The position numbers and the translations under genes were made by a program. A stretch of DNA of 64,000 nucleotides from Streptomyces rubiginosohelvolus (GTDB lineage: Bacteria; Actinomycetota; Actinomycetes; Streptomycetales; Streptomycetaceae): assembly GCF_014649875.1 (NCBI RefSeq), contig NZ_BMTW01000001.1, forward strand, positions 1,302,001 through 1,366,000, written 5' to 3'. The notes below the pieces were generated by a model that was given only the letters and a program-made list of their open reading frames with translations, was not told where the DNA came from and did no database searches. How positions within the stretch are numbered: position 1 is the first letter of the stretch; the number at the start of each line of letters is the position of its first letter. Below are positions 26,057 through 38,925 of the stretch, one piece after another.

Positions 26057-26424
26057 CGCGCGCCCCCTCCCAGCAGCCGCTGAAGAGCGGCGTCCAGGTC
26101 TCGGGCCAGCTGTGCATGGTCGGCGTCGCCCGCACCGGGCAGCGCCCGTACGACAACAAGGCTACCGGGGGGCAGCTGAGCCAGCCGGTCGCGGACCAGG
26201 TGGCGAAGCTTCCGCTTCACCGCGGTCCGGACGACGGCGCCCCCCACGGCCTTGCTGACAACGAAACCCGCACGCGGCGGGGGAACAGTCTCCCCTGTCA
26301 CGTGCGGGTCCGTTTCACCGCTGCGTAGATGGACGACGAGCAGCGGACGTCCGGCTCGACGTCCTCGTCGTACCGCGGTCGCGAAGTCCTCGCGCCGCCT
26401 CAGCCGATTCTCGGTAGGCAGCAC
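26053..26424 (-). CDS. rnpA: Ribonuclease P protein component
   Basis: A 123-aa basic protein that pairs with RNase P RNA to remove tRNA 5' leaders. The N-terminus [20 protein letters not shown] and the central strand LLVVHLRSG are typical; the RNR region reads [17 protein letters not shown], where the canonical RN pair is RT. The GTG at 26424 gives the usual N-terminus; the frame upstream to 26505 is not family-like. It lies 19 bp after rpmH and overlaps yidD by 4 nt. Confidence 0.94.
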   Translation of the reverse strand: MLPTENRLRRREDFATAVRRGRRAGRPLLVVHLRSGETDPHVTGETVPPPRAGFVVSKAVGGAVVRTAVKRKLRHLVRDRLAQLPPGSLVVVRALPGAGDADHAQLARDLDAALQRLLGGGAR

Positions 26425-26443
26425 GTCATGGACCTGTGAGCGA

Positions 26444-26581
26444 TCAGGCGGACAGGCTGCTGCGGCCCTTGCCGCGGCGGTTCGCGAGGATCGCACGGCC
26501 GGCACGGGTACGCATGCGCAGACGGAAGCCGTGGGTCTTGGCGCGACGGCGGTTGTTCGGCTGGAAGGTGCGCTTGCTCAC
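26444..26581 (-). CDS. rpmH: 50S ribosomal protein L34
   Basis: A 45-aa, very basic protein starting [18 protein letters not shown] and ending in a KGRSSLSA tail: the complete L34 sequence. It starts at GTG 26581 with the purine-rich GGAG about 10 nt upstream. It is the first gene of the minus-strand operon and divergent from dnaA, the classical origin-side arrangement. Confidence 0.97.
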
Positions 26582-26961
26582 TCGGGGGCTCCAGAAATGA
26601 TTCGTGTCTTGGCGGGACATCGCCTGGCTGTCACCGTGCGCCCACGAGGAACTCGCGTAAACGCCTTAGTGCACCGCTTCACAATCACAGATCGTGATCT
26701 TTGCCCATCGGAGGCAGGCGGCAGCAGCCATCGACAACTCGACCTGGTCACGGTACGCGCGGCTACGCCATCCGGTCAAACCGGCTCCGCGCGACCCCCC
26801 ATTGTGCACAGCCTGTGGACAACAACTTGAACCGCGCGGGTCGGCCTGACTACCGTGACGGAACTCCGGTTCTTTTCCTTCCCGACTGCCGGGCTCACCC
26901 GACCCGACCCATCCCGTCCCGAGAACCACACATTCGTGGGACATGCGAGAGAGCGTGCCTT
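26582..26961. promoter_or_regulatory. rpmH-dnaA divergent promoter region
   Basis: A 380-bp gap. It carries two DnaA boxes: TTGTGCACA (26802-26810, one mismatch) and TGTGGACAA (26814-26822, exact, reverse). Directly after them is a promoter-like pair, TTGAAC (26827-26832) and TACCGT (26851-26856) with an 18-bp spacer, reading toward dnaA. The boxes touch the -35 element, so DnaA should repress its own gene, as reported for streptomycetes. The dnaA leader would be about 100 nt. No coding sequence is supported in the gap. Confidence 0.75.
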
Positions 26962-28857
26962 GTGGCTGACGTACCTGCCGATCTTGCCGCAGTGTGGCCA
27001 CGAGTGCTGGAACAACTCCTCGGGGAGGGCCAGCAGGGCATCGAGCCGAAGGACAAGCAGTGGATCGAGCGCTGCCAGCCGCTGGCACTCGTCGCCGACA
27101 CCGCACTGCTGGCCGTCCCCAATGAATGGGGCAAGCGCGTCCTGGAGGGCAGGCTCGCGCCGCTCATCAGCGAGACGCTGACCCGGGAGTGCGGCCGCCC
27201 CATCCGGATCGCGATCACCGTGGACGACTCCGCGGGGGATCCCCCATCCCCGCCGGCGCCCCCGATGCACCAGTCGCATCAGCAGCACCAGCCGCGCGGG
27301 AGCCAGCAGGATCACCGCTACCCGGGGCAGCCGCGCGACGACACTCCTCGGGGCGACGCGTACGACGGATACGGTCACCGGCCCTCCGACGACGGTATGC
27401 CGACGGCCCGGCCGGCCTACCCCGACTACCAGCAGCAGCGCCCGGAGCCCGGCGCCTGGCCGCGTACCCAGGAAGACCTCTCCTGGCAGCAGCCGCGGCA
27501 CAGCGGGTACCAGGACCGCGAGCAGCCCGCCGGTGAGCCGTACCGCGACAGCGACACGTACCGGGAGAACGAGCAGTACCGGGACCAGCCCGCCGAGCAG
27601 TGGCGCGAGCCGTACGGCACCGGGCGCCCGCAGCAGCCGAGCCACGACTACCGGTCGCAGCCGCCCGAGCACCAGGGGTACGAGCAGCAGCGCCCCGACC
27701 GGCAGGACCAGCAGCAGCCGCAGCACCGCCAGACCGGTCCGGGCCACGGCCCCGGGCGGACCGGCGGCTCGGTCCCCGGTCCGATGGGCGCCCAGCCGGC
27801 CCCCGCGCCGGGTCCCGGCGAACCGCACGCCCGGCTGAACCCGAAGTACCTCTTCGACACCTTCGTCATCGGGGCGTCCAACCGGTTCGCACACGCCGCG
27901 GCCGTCGCCGTCGCCGAGGCACCCGCGAAGGCGTACAACCCCCTGTTCATCTACGGGGAGTCGGGGCTCGGCAAGACCCACCTGCTGCACGCCATCGGGC
28001 ACTACGCGCGGAGCCTCTACCCGGGGACCCGGGTGCGGTACGTGAGCTCGGAGGAGTTCACCAACGAGTTCATCAACTCGATCCGCGACGGCAAGGGCGA
28101 CACCTTCCGCAAGCGCTACCGCGACGTGGACATCCTGCTGGTCGACGACATCCAGTTCCTGGCGAGCAAGGAGTCGACGCAGGAGGAGTTCTTCCACACC
28201 TTCAATACGCTGCACAACGCGAACAAGCAGATCGTGCTCTCCTCGGACCGGCCGCCCAAGCAGCTGGTGACGCTGGAGGACCGGCTGCGCAACCGCTTCG
28301 AGTGGGGTCTGACGACCGACGTCCAGCCGCCCGAGCTGGAGACCCGGATCGCGATCCTCCGTAAGAAGGCGGTGCAGGAGCAGCTCAACGCCCCGCCGGA
28401 GGTGCTGGAGTTCATCGCCTCGCGGATCTCGCGCAACATCCGTGAGCTGGAGGGCGCCCTGATCCGGGTGACCGCCTTCGCCTCGCTGAACCGGCAGCCG
28501 GTGGACCTCGGGCTGACCGAGATCGTCCTCAAGGATCTGATCCCGGGCGGCGAGGAGTCCGCCCCGGAGATCACGGCGCCGGCCATCATGGCGGCCACCG
28601 CGGACTACTTCGGGCTCACCGTGGACGACCTCTGCGGATCCTCGCGCAGCCGGGTCCTGGTGACGGCACGCCAGATCGCCATGTATCTGTGCCGCGAGCT
28701 CACCGACCTCTCGCTGCCGAAGATCGGCGCGCAGTTCGGTGGCCGCGACCATACGACGGTGATGCACGCGGACCGGAAGATCCGGGCGCTGATGGCGGAG
28801 CGCCGCTCCATCTACAACCAGGTCACCGAGCTGACCAACCGCATCAAGAACGGCTGA
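26962..28857 (+). CDS. dnaA: Chromosomal replication initiator DnaA
   Basis: A 631-aa AAA+ initiator. Domain I (1-85) starts [19 protein letters not shown]. Domain II (about 90-290) is an extremely long linker rich in Gln, Pro, Arg and Tyr, a streptomycete feature. Domain III begins at [13 protein letters not shown] with Walker [10 protein letters not shown] (332-340) and Walker [11 protein letters not shown]. Domain IV ends with the DnaA signature [15 protein letters not shown] for box recognition. The GTG at 26962 has a weak GAGAG ribosome site; the open frame back to 26701 covers the promoter region and is not real. A hairpin and oriC follow. Confidence 0.97.
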   Translation: MADVPADLAAVWPRVLEQLLGEGQQGIEPKDKQWIERCQPLALVADTALLAVPNEWGKRVLEGRLAPLISETLTRECGRPIRIAITVDDSAGDPPSPPAPPMHQSHQQHQPRGSQQDHRYPGQPRDDTPRGDAYDGYGHRPSDDGMPTARPAYPDYQQQRPEPGAWPRTQEDLSWQQPRHSGYQDREQPAGEPYRDSDTYRENEQYRDQPAEQWREPYGTGRPQQPSHDYRSQPPEHQGYEQQRPDRQDQQQPQHRQTGPGHGPGRTGGSVPGPMGAQPAPAPGPGEPHARLNPKYLFDTFVIGASNRFAHAAAVAVAEAPAKAYNPLFIYGESGLGKTHLLHAIGHYARSLYPGTRVRYVSSEEFTNEFINSIRDGKGDTFRKRYRDVDILLVDDIQFLASKESTQEEFFHTFNTLHNANKQIVLSSDRPPKQLVTLEDRLRNRFEWGLTTDVQPPELETRIAILRKKAVQEQLNAPPEVLEFIASRISRNIRELEGALIRVTAFASLNRQPVDLGLTEIVLKDLIPGGEESAPEITAPAIMAATADYFGLTVDDLCGSSRSRVLVTARQIAMYLCRELTDLSLPKIGAQFGGRDHTTVMHADRKIRALMAERRSIYNQVTELTNRIKNG

Positions 28858-29751
28858 CGCAGCCCTCTCAACGCCTCTCAAGGCGCCTCGCACCGGCCTC
28901 CCAGGGTCCGCGCGAGGCGCCTTTCGTCGTTCCTGAGGGGTCCCGGGAGCCGTCGCAGCAGTCTCCTCCACACCGGCGCTGTTCGAATACGAGCAGCTCA
29001 GAGGCCCTTCTCCACAGATGTGCGAGAAATCTTCCGTCCACAGCCTGGGGACTGGGAAGTTGTCCATATTGCGTCCACAGGGCGCGCTGCCGATACTCCA
29101 TCAGGCCAGGTCATGTGCTTGGGGATTTGTGGCCAACGATGATCCACAGCCTGTGGACAGAATCTTCGTCCACAGGGGGCCGTCGATGTTGTCCACCGGC
29201 GGCCCACAGGCTGAGCGGTGTTGTCCCCAGCTTGGCCCTGCTTCTCCACACCCCTGTCCACTGTTCGGCAACGCAACACACGCTCTCACCGCCCGGAGTG
29301 AAAGGCGTCACACCAAGGGGCTGGGTTGGGCTGTGGGGAACAGGGGTAAAGCTGGGGACAGGTCTGGGGAGAAGTGGCCCCCTCCTGTGCATCGGGTGTG
29401 CAGAACTTTCGTCCGTCCACAGAAAGCCCGGGTTGTCCACGGGCGCCACCCACAGGACCGGTGGACAAAAAACAGTCGCTGACCTGCGCAAACGACGTTA
29501 TCCACGGTATCCACAAGGCCTACTACTACTACCACCCAGAGTTAGCCAGGAATCCGCTTCGAAGTGGGGCCTGTGTACAACTCGACCGTCGACCGCCGCG
29601 AACCTCTTGGCCCGACTTGACCCCGAGCAGCAACGGCTGTCGGTGCCGTACGTCAGACTGGACCCCGGAGCCTCCGCCGTCTCGGCAGCGGACTCCGGTC
29701 CAGACGACGAAGGCCAGCAGGGCGAGCGAGCAACAGCAGGAGGCGGTTCCG
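28858..29751. other. Chromosomal replication origin oriC
   Basis: An 894-bp noncoding region between dnaA and dnaN. By eye I find DnaA-box-like 9-mers at 29008, 29034, 29060, 29071, 29166, 29189, 29221, 29242, 29254, 29413, 29433, 29498, 29507 and 29140 (forward) and at 29128, 29152, 29332, 29460 and 29572 (reverse), starting bases given. Most differ from TTGTCCACA at one or two positions; the strongest are TTGTCCACG (29433), TTGTCCACC (29189) and TTATCCACG (29498). They form a left group (29008-29262) and a right group (29332-29580) around a box-free stretch, as in other streptomycete origins. 29581-29751 is plain, ending in the dnaN ribosome site. Confidence 0.93.
28880..28923 (+). terminator. 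dnaA terminator
   Basis: A 12-bp stem (28880-28891 with 28912-28923) with a 20-nt loop, followed by TTCG, starts 22 bp after the dnaA stop codon and shields oriC from read-through. Confidence 0.75.
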
Positions 29752-30882
29752 GTGAAGATCCGGGTGGAGCGCGATGTACTCGCGGAGGCGGTGGCCTGGG
29801 TGGCCCGCAGCCTCCCGGCCCGTCCGCCGGCGCCCGTTCTCGCGGGCCTTCTGCTGAAGGCCGAGGACGGAGCTCTCAGCTTCTCCAGCTTCGACTACGA
29901 GGTCTCCGCACGGGTCTCCGTCGACGCGGAGATCGACGAGGACGGCACGGTGCTCGTCTCCGGCCGGCTGCTCGCCGACATCTGCCGCGCCCTTCCCAAC
30001 CGCCCGGTGGAGATCTCCACCGACGGTGTGCGGGCCACGGTCGTCTGCGGCTCCTCCCGCTTCACCCTCCACACACTGCCTGTGGAGGAGTACCCCGCGC
30101 TGCCGCAGATGCCGACCGCCACGGGCACCGTCCCCGGTGAGGTCTTCGCCTCGGCCGCCGCCCAGGTCGCCATCGCCGCCGGCCGCGACGACACGCTGCC
30201 CGTGCTCACCGGTGTGCGGATCGAGATCGAGGGCGACACGGTCACCCTCGCCTCCACCGACCGCTACCGCTTCGCGGTCCGCGAGTTCCTGTGGAAGCCG
30301 GAGAACGCGGACGCCTCCGCGGTCGCCCTGGTGCCCGCCAAGACGCTCCTGGACACCGCCAAGGCGCTCACCAGCGGTGACACGGTCACCCTGGCGCTCT
30401 CCGGATCCGGCGCGGGCGAGGGCCTGATCGGTTTCGAGGGCGCCGGGCGCCGCACGACCACGCGGCTGCTCGAAGGCGACCTGCCGAAGTACCGCACGCT
30501 GTTCCCGACCGAGTTCAACTCCGTCGCGGTGATCGAGACGGCCCCCTTCGTCGAGGCCGTCAAGCGCGTGGCCCTGGTCGCCGAGCGCAACACCCCCGTA
30601 CGGCTCAGCTTCGAGCAGGGCGTCCTCATCCTGGAGGCCGGTTCCAGCGACGACGCACAGGCTGTGGAGAGGGTCGACGCGGTGCTGGAGGGCGACGACA
30701 TCTCGATCGCCTTCAACCCGACGTTCCTGCTGGACGGGCTGAGCGCGATCGACTCCCCGGTCGCCCAGCTCTCGTTCACCACGTCCACCAAGCCCGCCCT
30801 GCTCAGCGGCCGCCCGGCCGTCGACGCCGAGGCGGACGACGCGTACAAGTACCTGATCATGCCGGTGCGTCTCTCCGGCTGA
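29752..30882 (+). CDS. dnaN: DNA polymerase III beta subunit (sliding clamp)
   Basis: A 376-aa clamp of three similar domains that tethers polymerase III and many repair proteins. The N-terminus KIRVERDVLAEAVAWVAR, the block LPVLTGVRIEIEGDTVTLASTDRYR and the C-terminus YKYLIMPVRLSG, with its clamp-closing PVR-like end, are diagnostic. The GTG at 29752 follows AGGAGGCGG. The open frame running back into oriC to 29374 is an artefact of high GC. A hairpin at 30929-30962 follows. Confidence 0.97.
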   Translation: MKIRVERDVLAEAVAWVARSLPARPPAPVLAGLLLKAEDGALSFSSFDYEVSARVSVDAEIDEDGTVLVSGRLLADICRALPNRPVEISTDGVRATVVCGSSRFTLHTLPVEEYPALPQMPTATGTVPGEVFASAAAQVAIAAGRDDTLPVLTGVRIEIEGDTVTLASTDRYRFAVREFLWKPENADASAVALVPAKTLLDTAKALTSGDTVTLALSGSGAGEGLIGFEGAGRRTTTRLLEGDLPKYRTLFPTEFNSVAVIETAPFVEAVKRVALVAERNTPVRLSFEQGVLILEAGSSDDAQAVERVDAVLEGDDISIAFNPTFLLDGLSAIDSPVAQLSFTTSTKPALLSGRPAVDAEADDAYKYLIMPVRLSG

Positions 30883-30928
30883 TCCCGCCTCCCCCGCCCG
30901 ATCGGGGGACGTTTTCCGCGGCAGTTTC

Positions 30929-30962
30929 CGGCGGGCCCGCTCGGCGCGGAGCGGGCCCGCCG
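30929..30962 (+). terminator. dnaN terminator
   Basis: A perfect 14-bp GC stem (30929-30942 with 30949-30962) and 6-nt loop between dnaN and gnd. Confidence 0.75.
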
Positions 30963-31043
30963 CGCTGTCCCCGGCCGGGCGTAGGCTCGGTCGTGGGTGC
31001 AAACGCCCCGACGCTTATCGCCACGACGCTTAAGGAATCTCTG

Positions 31044-31928
31044 ATGGAGCTCGGTCTCGTCGGCCTCGGCAAGATGGGCGGCAACATGCGCGAGCGCATC
31101 CGCCGCGCAGGCCACACCGTCATCGGTTACGACCGCAACCCGGATGTCGCCGATGTCCACAGTCTCGAAGAGCTTGTGGGCAAGCTGAAGGGCCCGCGGG
31201 TCGTCTGGGTGATGGTCCCGGCCGGTGCCGCGACCCAGTCCACGATCGACGAGCTGGCCGAGCTGCTCTCGCCCGGCGACGTCGTCGTCGACGGCGGCAA
31301 CTCGCGCTGGACCGACGACGAGAAGCACGCCGTCGAGCTGGGCATCAAGGGCATCGGCTTCGTCGACTGCGGTGTCTCCGGCGGTGTCTGGGGCCTGGAG
31401 AACGGCTACGCCCTGATGTACGGCGGCACCGAGGAGAACGTCGCGAAGGTCCAGCCGGTCTTCGACGCGCTGAAGCCCGAGGGCGACTTCGGCTCCGTCC
31501 ACGCGGGCAAGGTCGGTGCCGGCCACTTCGCGAAGATGGTCCACAACGGCATCGAGTACGCCATGATGCAGGCCTACGCCGAGGGCTGGGAGCTGCTGGA
31601 GAAGGTCGACTCCGTCACCGATGTGCGCGAGGTCTTCCGCTCCTGGCAGGAGGGCACGGTCATCCGTTCCTGGCTGCTCGACCTCGCGGTCAACGCGCTG
31701 GACGACGACGAGCACCTGGACAAGCTCCGGGGCTTCGCCGCCGACTCGGGCGAGGGCCGCTGGACGGTGGAAGCCGCCATCGACAACGCGGTGCCGCTGC
31801 CCGCGATCACGGCGTCGCTGTTCGCGCGGTTCGCCTCGCGTCAGGACGACTCGCCGCAGATGAAGATGATCGCCGCGCTGCGCAACCAGTTCGGCGGCCA
31901 CGCGGTCGAGTCCAAGACCGAGAACTGA
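31044..31928 (+). CDS. gnd: 6-phosphogluconate dehydrogenase, decarboxylating, short form
   Basis: A 294-aa enzyme that oxidises 6-phosphogluconate to ribulose-5-phosphate and CO2. The N-terminal Rossmann motif is LGLVGLGKMGGNM; substrate and catalytic blocks are DGGNSRWTDD, FVDCGVSGGVWGLENGY and GKVGAGHFAKMVHNGIEYA, which holds the catalytic Lys and the conserved Asn. It lacks the roughly 170-residue C-terminal part of the long homologue, so it belongs to the short, often NAD-preferring class; cofactor preference is inferred. The ATG at 31044 follows AAGGAATCT. Its place between dnaN and recF is conserved in streptomycetes and differs from most bacteria. Confidence 0.94.
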   Translation: MELGLVGLGKMGGNMRERIRRAGHTVIGYDRNPDVADVHSLEELVGKLKGPRVVWVMVPAGAATQSTIDELAELLSPGDVVVDGGNSRWTDDEKHAVELGIKGIGFVDCGVSGGVWGLENGYALMYGGTEENVAKVQPVFDALKPEGDFGSVHAGKVGAGHFAKMVHNGIEYAMMQAYAEGWELLEKVDSVTDVREVFRSWQEGTVIRSWLLDLAVNALDDDEHLDKLRGFAADSGEGRWTVEAAIDNAVPLPAITASLFARFASRQDDSPQMKMIAALRNQFGGHAVESKTEN

Positions 31929-31934
31929 CCGGCC

Positions 31935-31954
31935 CGCCGCCGGAGATCCGGCGG
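31935..31954 (+). terminator. Short hairpin after gnd
   Basis: An 8-bp GC stem with AGAT loop, 6 bp past the gnd stop codon. It is compact and could be a weak terminator before recF. Confidence 0.45.
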
Positions 31955-32017
31955 CGCGGCACGACGTGAGAAACCGCGAAGCGGAAGCACCGACAACAAC
32001 GGGAGAGGCTGGCCACC

Positions 32018-33148
32018 ATGCACGTCACGCATCTCTCGCTGGCCGACTTCCGCTCGTACGCCCGGGTCGAGGTCCCTCTCGACCCGGGCGTCACCGCGTT
32101 CGTGGGGCCCAACGGGCAGGGCAAGACGAATCTCGTCGAGGCCGTCGGCTATCTCGCCACCCTCGGCAGCCACCGGGTCTCCTCGGACGCCCCGCTGGTG
32201 CGCATGGGCGCGGAGCGGGCGGTGATCCGGGCGGCGGTGACCCAGGGCGAGCGCTCGCAGCTGGTCGAACTGGAACTGAACCCGGGCCGGGCGAACCGGG
32301 CCCGTATCAACAGGTCCTCGCAGGTCAGGCCGCGTGATGTGCTGGGCATCGTGCGGACCGTGCTGTTCGCCCCGGAGGACCTGGCGCTGGTCAAGGGTGA
32401 TCCCGGTGAGCGGCGGCGGTTCCTGGACGAGCTGGTCACCGCGCGCTCGCCCCGGATGGCCGGGGTCCGCTCCGACTACGAACGCGTGCTCAAGCAGCGC
32501 AACACCCTGCTGAAGTCCGCGGCGATGGCCCGGCGGCACGGCGGCCGTTCGATGGATCTGTCCACCCTGGACGTCTGGGACCAGCACCTGGGCCGGGTGG
32601 GCGCCGAGTTGCTCGCGCAGCGCCTCGATCTGATCGCCACGCTCCAGCCGCTGGCCGACAAGGCGTACGGGGACGTCGCGCCGGGCGGTGGCCCGGTGGC
32701 GCTGGAGTACCGCAGCTCGGTCGGCGACGACGTGGGTCCCGAGCGCACCCGCGACGAGCTGTACGAGCAGCTGATCGCGGCGCTCGCGGGCGTCCGGAAG
32801 CAGGAGATCGAGCGGGGCGTGACGCTGGTCGGACCGCACCGCGACGATCTGCTGCTGGGCCTGCGCGGGATGCCGGCCAAGGGGTACGCGAGTCACGGCG
32901 AGTCCTGGAGCTATGCACTGGCGCTGCGGCTCGCCAGTTACGAGCTGCTGCGCTCCGAGGGCAACGAGCCGGTGCTGGTGCTGGACGACGTCTTCGCCGA
33001 GCTGGACGCCCGCCGCCGGGAGCGGCTGGCGGAGCTGGTGGCCCCCGGCGAGCAGGTGCTGGTGACGGCCGCGGTCGCGGAGGATGTGCCGGGCGTGCTG
33101 GCGGGGACGCGGTACGCGGTGTCCGCGGGCGAGGTGGAGCGCGTATGA
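32018..33148 (+). CDS. recF: DNA replication and repair protein RecF
   Basis: A 376-aa SMC-like ATPase that binds gapped DNA and helps load RecA. Walker A is [13 protein letters not shown] (residues about 29-41); the ABC-type signature lies in [21 protein letters not shown] and Walker B is [13 protein letters not shown]. The N-terminus [18 protein letters not shown] is canonical. The ATG at 32018 has GGAGAGG about 8 nt upstream. Its last codons overlap the next start (ATGA), coupling it to the DciA-like gene. Confidence 0.96.
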   Translation: MHVTHLSLADFRSYARVEVPLDPGVTAFVGPNGQGKTNLVEAVGYLATLGSHRVSSDAPLVRMGAERAVIRAAVTQGERSQLVELELNPGRANRARINRSSQVRPRDVLGIVRTVLFAPEDLALVKGDPGERRRFLDELVTARSPRMAGVRSDYERVLKQRNTLLKSAAMARRHGGRSMDLSTLDVWDQHLGRVGAELLAQRLDLIATLQPLADKAYGDVAPGGGPVALEYRSSVGDDVGPERTRDELYEQLIAALAGVRKQEIERGVTLVGPHRDDLLLGLRGMPAKGYASHGESWSYALALRLASYELLRSEGNEPVLVLDDVFAELDARRRERLAELVAPGEQVLVTAAVAEDVPGVLAGTRYAVSAGEVERV

Positions 33149-33729
33149 CCGGCCGGGACGAGCGGCCGGGCGAGGCGGGCGCGGTCGGCGGTGCGCCGGA
33201 GGCCGGGAGCCCGAAGCCGCCCGAGGTGTCCGGGGTCGATCTCGCCCGGGTCGCGTTGCGGGCCGCGAAGGAGCAGGCCAGGGCGCGGGGTGCGGCGGCG
33301 CAGCAGAAGAAACAGGCGCGGCGGGGTGGCGGACTGCGCTCGGGGGCCCGGTCGGACGGCCGGGACCCGCAGGCGCTGGGCTCCGCGATCAGCCGGCTGA
33401 TCACCGAGCGGGGCTGGGAGACGCCCGCGGCGGTCGGCGGGGTGATGGGCCGGTGGCCGCAGATCGTCGGCGACGACCTGGCGAAGCACTGCGTTCCTCT
33501 GCGGTACGACGACGATCCGGCCGCCCGGGTGCTGACCGTGAGCTGTGACTCGACGGCGTGGGCGACGCAGCTGCGGCTGCTGGCCCCGCAGCTGGTGGCC
33601 CGGCTGAACGCGGATCTGGGGCAGGGCACCGTACGGATGATCAAGGTGGTCGGGCCGGGGGGCCCGGAGCGCCGGTACGGACCGTTGCGGGCACCCGGCA
33701 GCAAGGGCCCGGGCGACACCTACGGATGA
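33145..33729 (+). CDS. dciA: DciA-family replicative helicase loader (DUF721)
   Basis: A 194-aa protein. The N-terminal 85 residues are disordered and basic; the DUF721 domain (about 75-165) has [20 protein letters not shown] with the conserved Trp, then [22 protein letters not shown]. DciA is the ancestral loader or cofactor of DnaB and is encoded next to recF in actinobacteria (Rv0004 in M. tuberculosis). The ATG overlaps the recF stop codon. The function is assigned from family and position. Confidence 0.88.
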   Translation: MTGRDERPGEAGAVGGAPEAGSPKPPEVSGVDLARVALRAAKEQARARGAAAQQKKQARRGGGLRSGARSDGRDPQALGSAISRLITERGWETPAAVGGVMGRWPQIVGDDLAKHCVPLRYDDDPAARVLTVSCDSTAWATQLRLLAPQLVARLNADLGQGTVRMIKVVGPGGPERRYGPLRAPGSKGPGDTYG

Positions 33730-36231
<2,502 letters not shown>

Positions 36232-36278
36232 GTCGGCCGCACCAGCCACGCCGCAGCTCGAAAGGACTTTGACCAGCA

Positions 36279-38921
36279 ATGGCCGACGAGAACACCCCTG
36301 TGACTCCCGAATCCGCGACGCCCGACGAGGAGGGCACCATCCCCGGCGTGGGGATGCGTGTCGAGCCCGTCCAGCTCGAGACGGAGATGCAGCGCTCCTA
36401 TCTCGACTACGCGATGTCCGTCATCGTCTCGCGTGCGCTGCCCGACGTACGGGACGGCCTCAAGCCCGTCCACCGCCGGGTGCTGTACGCGATGTACGAC
36501 GGCGGGTACCGCCCCGAGAAGGGCTTCTACAAGTGCGCCCGCGTCGTCGGCGACGTCATGGGTACGTACCACCCGCACGGCGACTCCTCCATCTACGACG
36601 CCCTGGTGCGCCTCGCGCAGCACTGGTCGATGCGGATGCCGCTGGTGGACTCCAACGGCAACTTCGGTTCCCCGGGCAACGACCCGGCCGCCGCCATGCG
36701 GTACACCGAGTGCAAGATGATGCCGCTGTCCATGGAGATGGTCCGGGACATCGACGAGGAGACCGTCGACTTCCAGGACAACTACGACGGCCGCAACCAG
36801 GAGCCGACGGTTCTGCCGGCGCGCTTCCCGAACCTGCTGGTCAACGGCTCCGCCGGGATCGCGGTCGGTATGGCGACCAACATCCCGCCGCACAACCTCC
36901 GCGAGGTCGCCGCCGGTGCCCAGTGGTACCTGGATCACCCCGAGGCCTCGCACGAGGAGCTGCAGGACGCGCTGATCGAGCGCATCAAGGGCCCCGACTT
37001 CCCCACCGGCGCGCTGGTCGTGGGCCGCAAGGGCATCGAGGAGGCGTACCGCACCGGCCGTGGCTCGATCACGATGCGCGCGGTCGTCGCGGTCGAGGAG
37101 ATCCAGGGCCGCCAGTGCCTGGTCGTCACGGAGCTTCCGTACCAGACCAACCCCGACAACCTCGCGCAGAAGATCGCCGACCTGGTCAAGGACGGCAGGG
37201 TCGGCGGCATCGCGGACGTCCGCGACGAGACCTCCTCGCGTACGGGACAGCGCCTGGTCGTCGTCCTCAAGCGGGACGCGGTCGCCAAGGTCGTCCTGAA
37301 CAACCTGTACAAGCACACCGACCTCCAGACGAACTTCGGCGCCAACATGCTGGCGCTCGTCGACGGGGTGCCGCGCACGCTGTCGATCGACGCGTTCATC
37401 CGCCACTGGGTGACGCATCAGATCGAGGTCATCGTCCGGCGGACGAAGTTCCGGCTGCGCAAGGCAGAGGAGCGGGCGCACATCCTGCGCGGCCTCCTCA
37501 AGGCCCTGGACGCCATCGACGAGGTCATCGCCCTCATCCGCCGCTCGAACACGGTGGAGATCGCGCGCGAGGGCCTGATGGGCCTGCTGGAGATCGACGA
37601 GCTCCAGGCCAACGCGATCCTGGAGATGCAGCTGCGCCGGCTGGCCGCCCTGGAGCGCCAGAAGATCACCGCCGAGCACGACGAGCTCCAGGCGAAGATC
37701 AACGAGTACAACGAGATCCTGGCCTCGCCCGCCAAGCAGCGCCAGATCGTCAGCGAGGAGCTGGCGGCGATCGTCGACAAGTTCGGCGACGACCGGCGCT
37801 CCCAGCTGGTGCCCTTCGACGGTGACATGTCCATCGAGGACCTGATCGCCGAGGAGGACATCGTCGTCACGATCTCCCGCAGCGGCTATGTGAAGCGCAC
37901 GAAGACGGACGACTACCGGTCGCAGAAGCGCGGCGGCAAGGGCGTGCGCGGGACGAAGCTCAGGGAAGACGACATCGTCGACCACTTCTTCGTCTCGACG
38001 ACGCACCACTGGCTGCTGTTCTTCACGAACAAGGGCCGGGTCTACCGGGCCAAGGCCTACGAACTCCCGGATGCCGGGCGGGACGCGCGCGGCCAGCACG
38101 TCGCCAACCTGCTGGCCTTCCAGCCGGACGAGAAGATCGCCCAGATCCTCGCGATCCGCGACTACGAGGCCGTGCCGTACCTGATCCTGGCGACGAAGGG
38201 CGGTCTCGTGAAGAAGACCGCGCTCAAGGACTACGACTCCCCGCGCTCGGGCGGTGTCATCGCGATCAACCTGCGCGAGATGCCGGAGGGCGGCGACGAC
38301 GAGCTGATCGGCGCCGAGCTGGTCTCGGCCGAGGACGATCTGCTGCTCATCAGCAAGAAGGCCCAGTCGATCCGGTTCACCGCGACGGACGACGCGCTGC
38401 GCCCGATGGGCCGCGCCACCTCGGGTGTGAAGGGGATGAGTTTCCGCGAGGGCGACGAACTCCTCTCGATGAATGTCGTCCGGCCCGGTACGTTCGTCTT
38501 CACCGCTACCGACGGCGGGTACGCGAAGCGGACCCCCGTCGACGAGTACCGCGTCCAGGGCCGCGGCGGCCTCGGTATCAAGGCCGCCAAGATCGTGGAG
38601 GACCGCGGATCGCTCGTCGGTGCGCTGGTGGTCGAGGAGACCGACGAGATTCTCGCCATCACGCTCGGCGGTGGTGTGATTCGTACGCGAGTCAATGAAG
38701 TCAGGGAGACGGGCCGTGACACCATGGGCGTCCAACTGATCAATCTGGGCAAGCGCGACGCCGTCGTCGGCATCGCGCGCAACGCCGAGGCCGGCCGTGA
38801 GGCGGAAGAGGTCGATGGGACCGATGATGCCGAGGGCGAGACGGCCGAGGCCCACGCCGTAGGCACGGCAGAGGGCACTGTCGAGGGCACGGAGCCTTCG
38901 ACCGGGGAGCACGAGGAGTAA
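36279..38921 (+). CDS. gyrA: DNA gyrase subunit A
   Basis: An 880-aa subunit that cuts and reseals DNA. The quinolone-resistance region reads [17 protein letters not shown], with Ser103 and Asp107 at the positions of E. coli Ser83 and Asp87, so the sensitive-type residues are present. The catalytic tyrosine is Tyr142 in AAMRYTE. The C-terminal beta-pinwheel has the gyrase box QKRGGKG. The final 45 residues are an acidic Ala/Glu/Gly tail. The ATG at 36279 follows GAAAGGA. The frame continues directly toward the DUF3566 gene, which starts 4 bp after the stop. Confidence 0.97.
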   Translation: MADENTPVTPESATPDEEGTIPGVGMRVEPVQLETEMQRSYLDYAMSVIVSRALPDVRDGLKPVHRRVLYAMYDGGYRPEKGFYKCARVVGDVMGTYHPHGDSSIYDALVRLAQHWSMRMPLVDSNGNFGSPGNDPAAAMRYTECKMMPLSMEMVRDIDEETVDFQDNYDGRNQEPTVLPARFPNLLVNGSAGIAVGMATNIPPHNLREVAAGAQWYLDHPEASHEELQDALIERIKGPDFPTGALVVGRKGIEEAYRTGRGSITMRAVVAVEEIQGRQCLVVTELPYQTNPDNLAQKIADLVKDGRVGGIADVRDETSSRTGQRLVVVLKRDAVAKVVLNNLYKHTDLQTNFGANMLALVDGVPRTLSIDAFIRHWVTHQIEVIVRRTKFRLRKAEERAHILRGLLKALDAIDEVIALIRRSNTVEIAREGLMGLLEIDELQANAILEMQLRRLAALERQKITAEHDELQAKINEYNEILASPAKQRQIVSEELAAIVDKFGDDRRSQLVPFDGDMSIEDLIAEEDIVVTISRSGYVKRTKTDDYRSQKRGGKGVRGTKLREDDIVDHFFVSTTHHWLLFFTNKGRVYRAKAYELPDAGRDARGQHVANLLAFQPDEKIAQILAIRDYEAVPYLILATKGGLVKKTALKDYDSPRSGGVIAINLREMPEGGDDELIGAELVSAEDDLLLISKKAQSIRFTATDDALRPMGRATSGVKGMSFREGDELLSMNVVRPGTFVFTATDGGYAKRTPVDEYRVQGRGGLGIKAAKIVEDRGSLVGALVVEETDEILAITLGGGVIRTRVNEVRETGRDTMGVQLINLGKRDAVVGIARNAEAGREAEEVDGTDDAEGETAEAHAVGTAEGTVEGTEPSTGEHEE

Positions 38922-38925
38922 GAGC

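Noticed and set aside
26776..29067. A 763-codon minus-strand frame opposite dnaA
   Set aside because: Runs through the dnaA promoter, all of dnaA and into oriC; an antisense shadow.
29101..29535. Several short frames within oriC
   Set aside because: They overlap the DnaA boxes and have compositions set by the box sequences; no coding signal.
29374..29751. Extension of the dnaN frame into oriC
   Set aside because: Covers DnaA boxes; dnaN has a strong ribosome site and family start at 29752.
31154..31162. ATGTCCACA in gnd as a DnaA box
   Set aside because: One isolated near-match inside a coding sequence; expected by chance in this GC-rich DNA.
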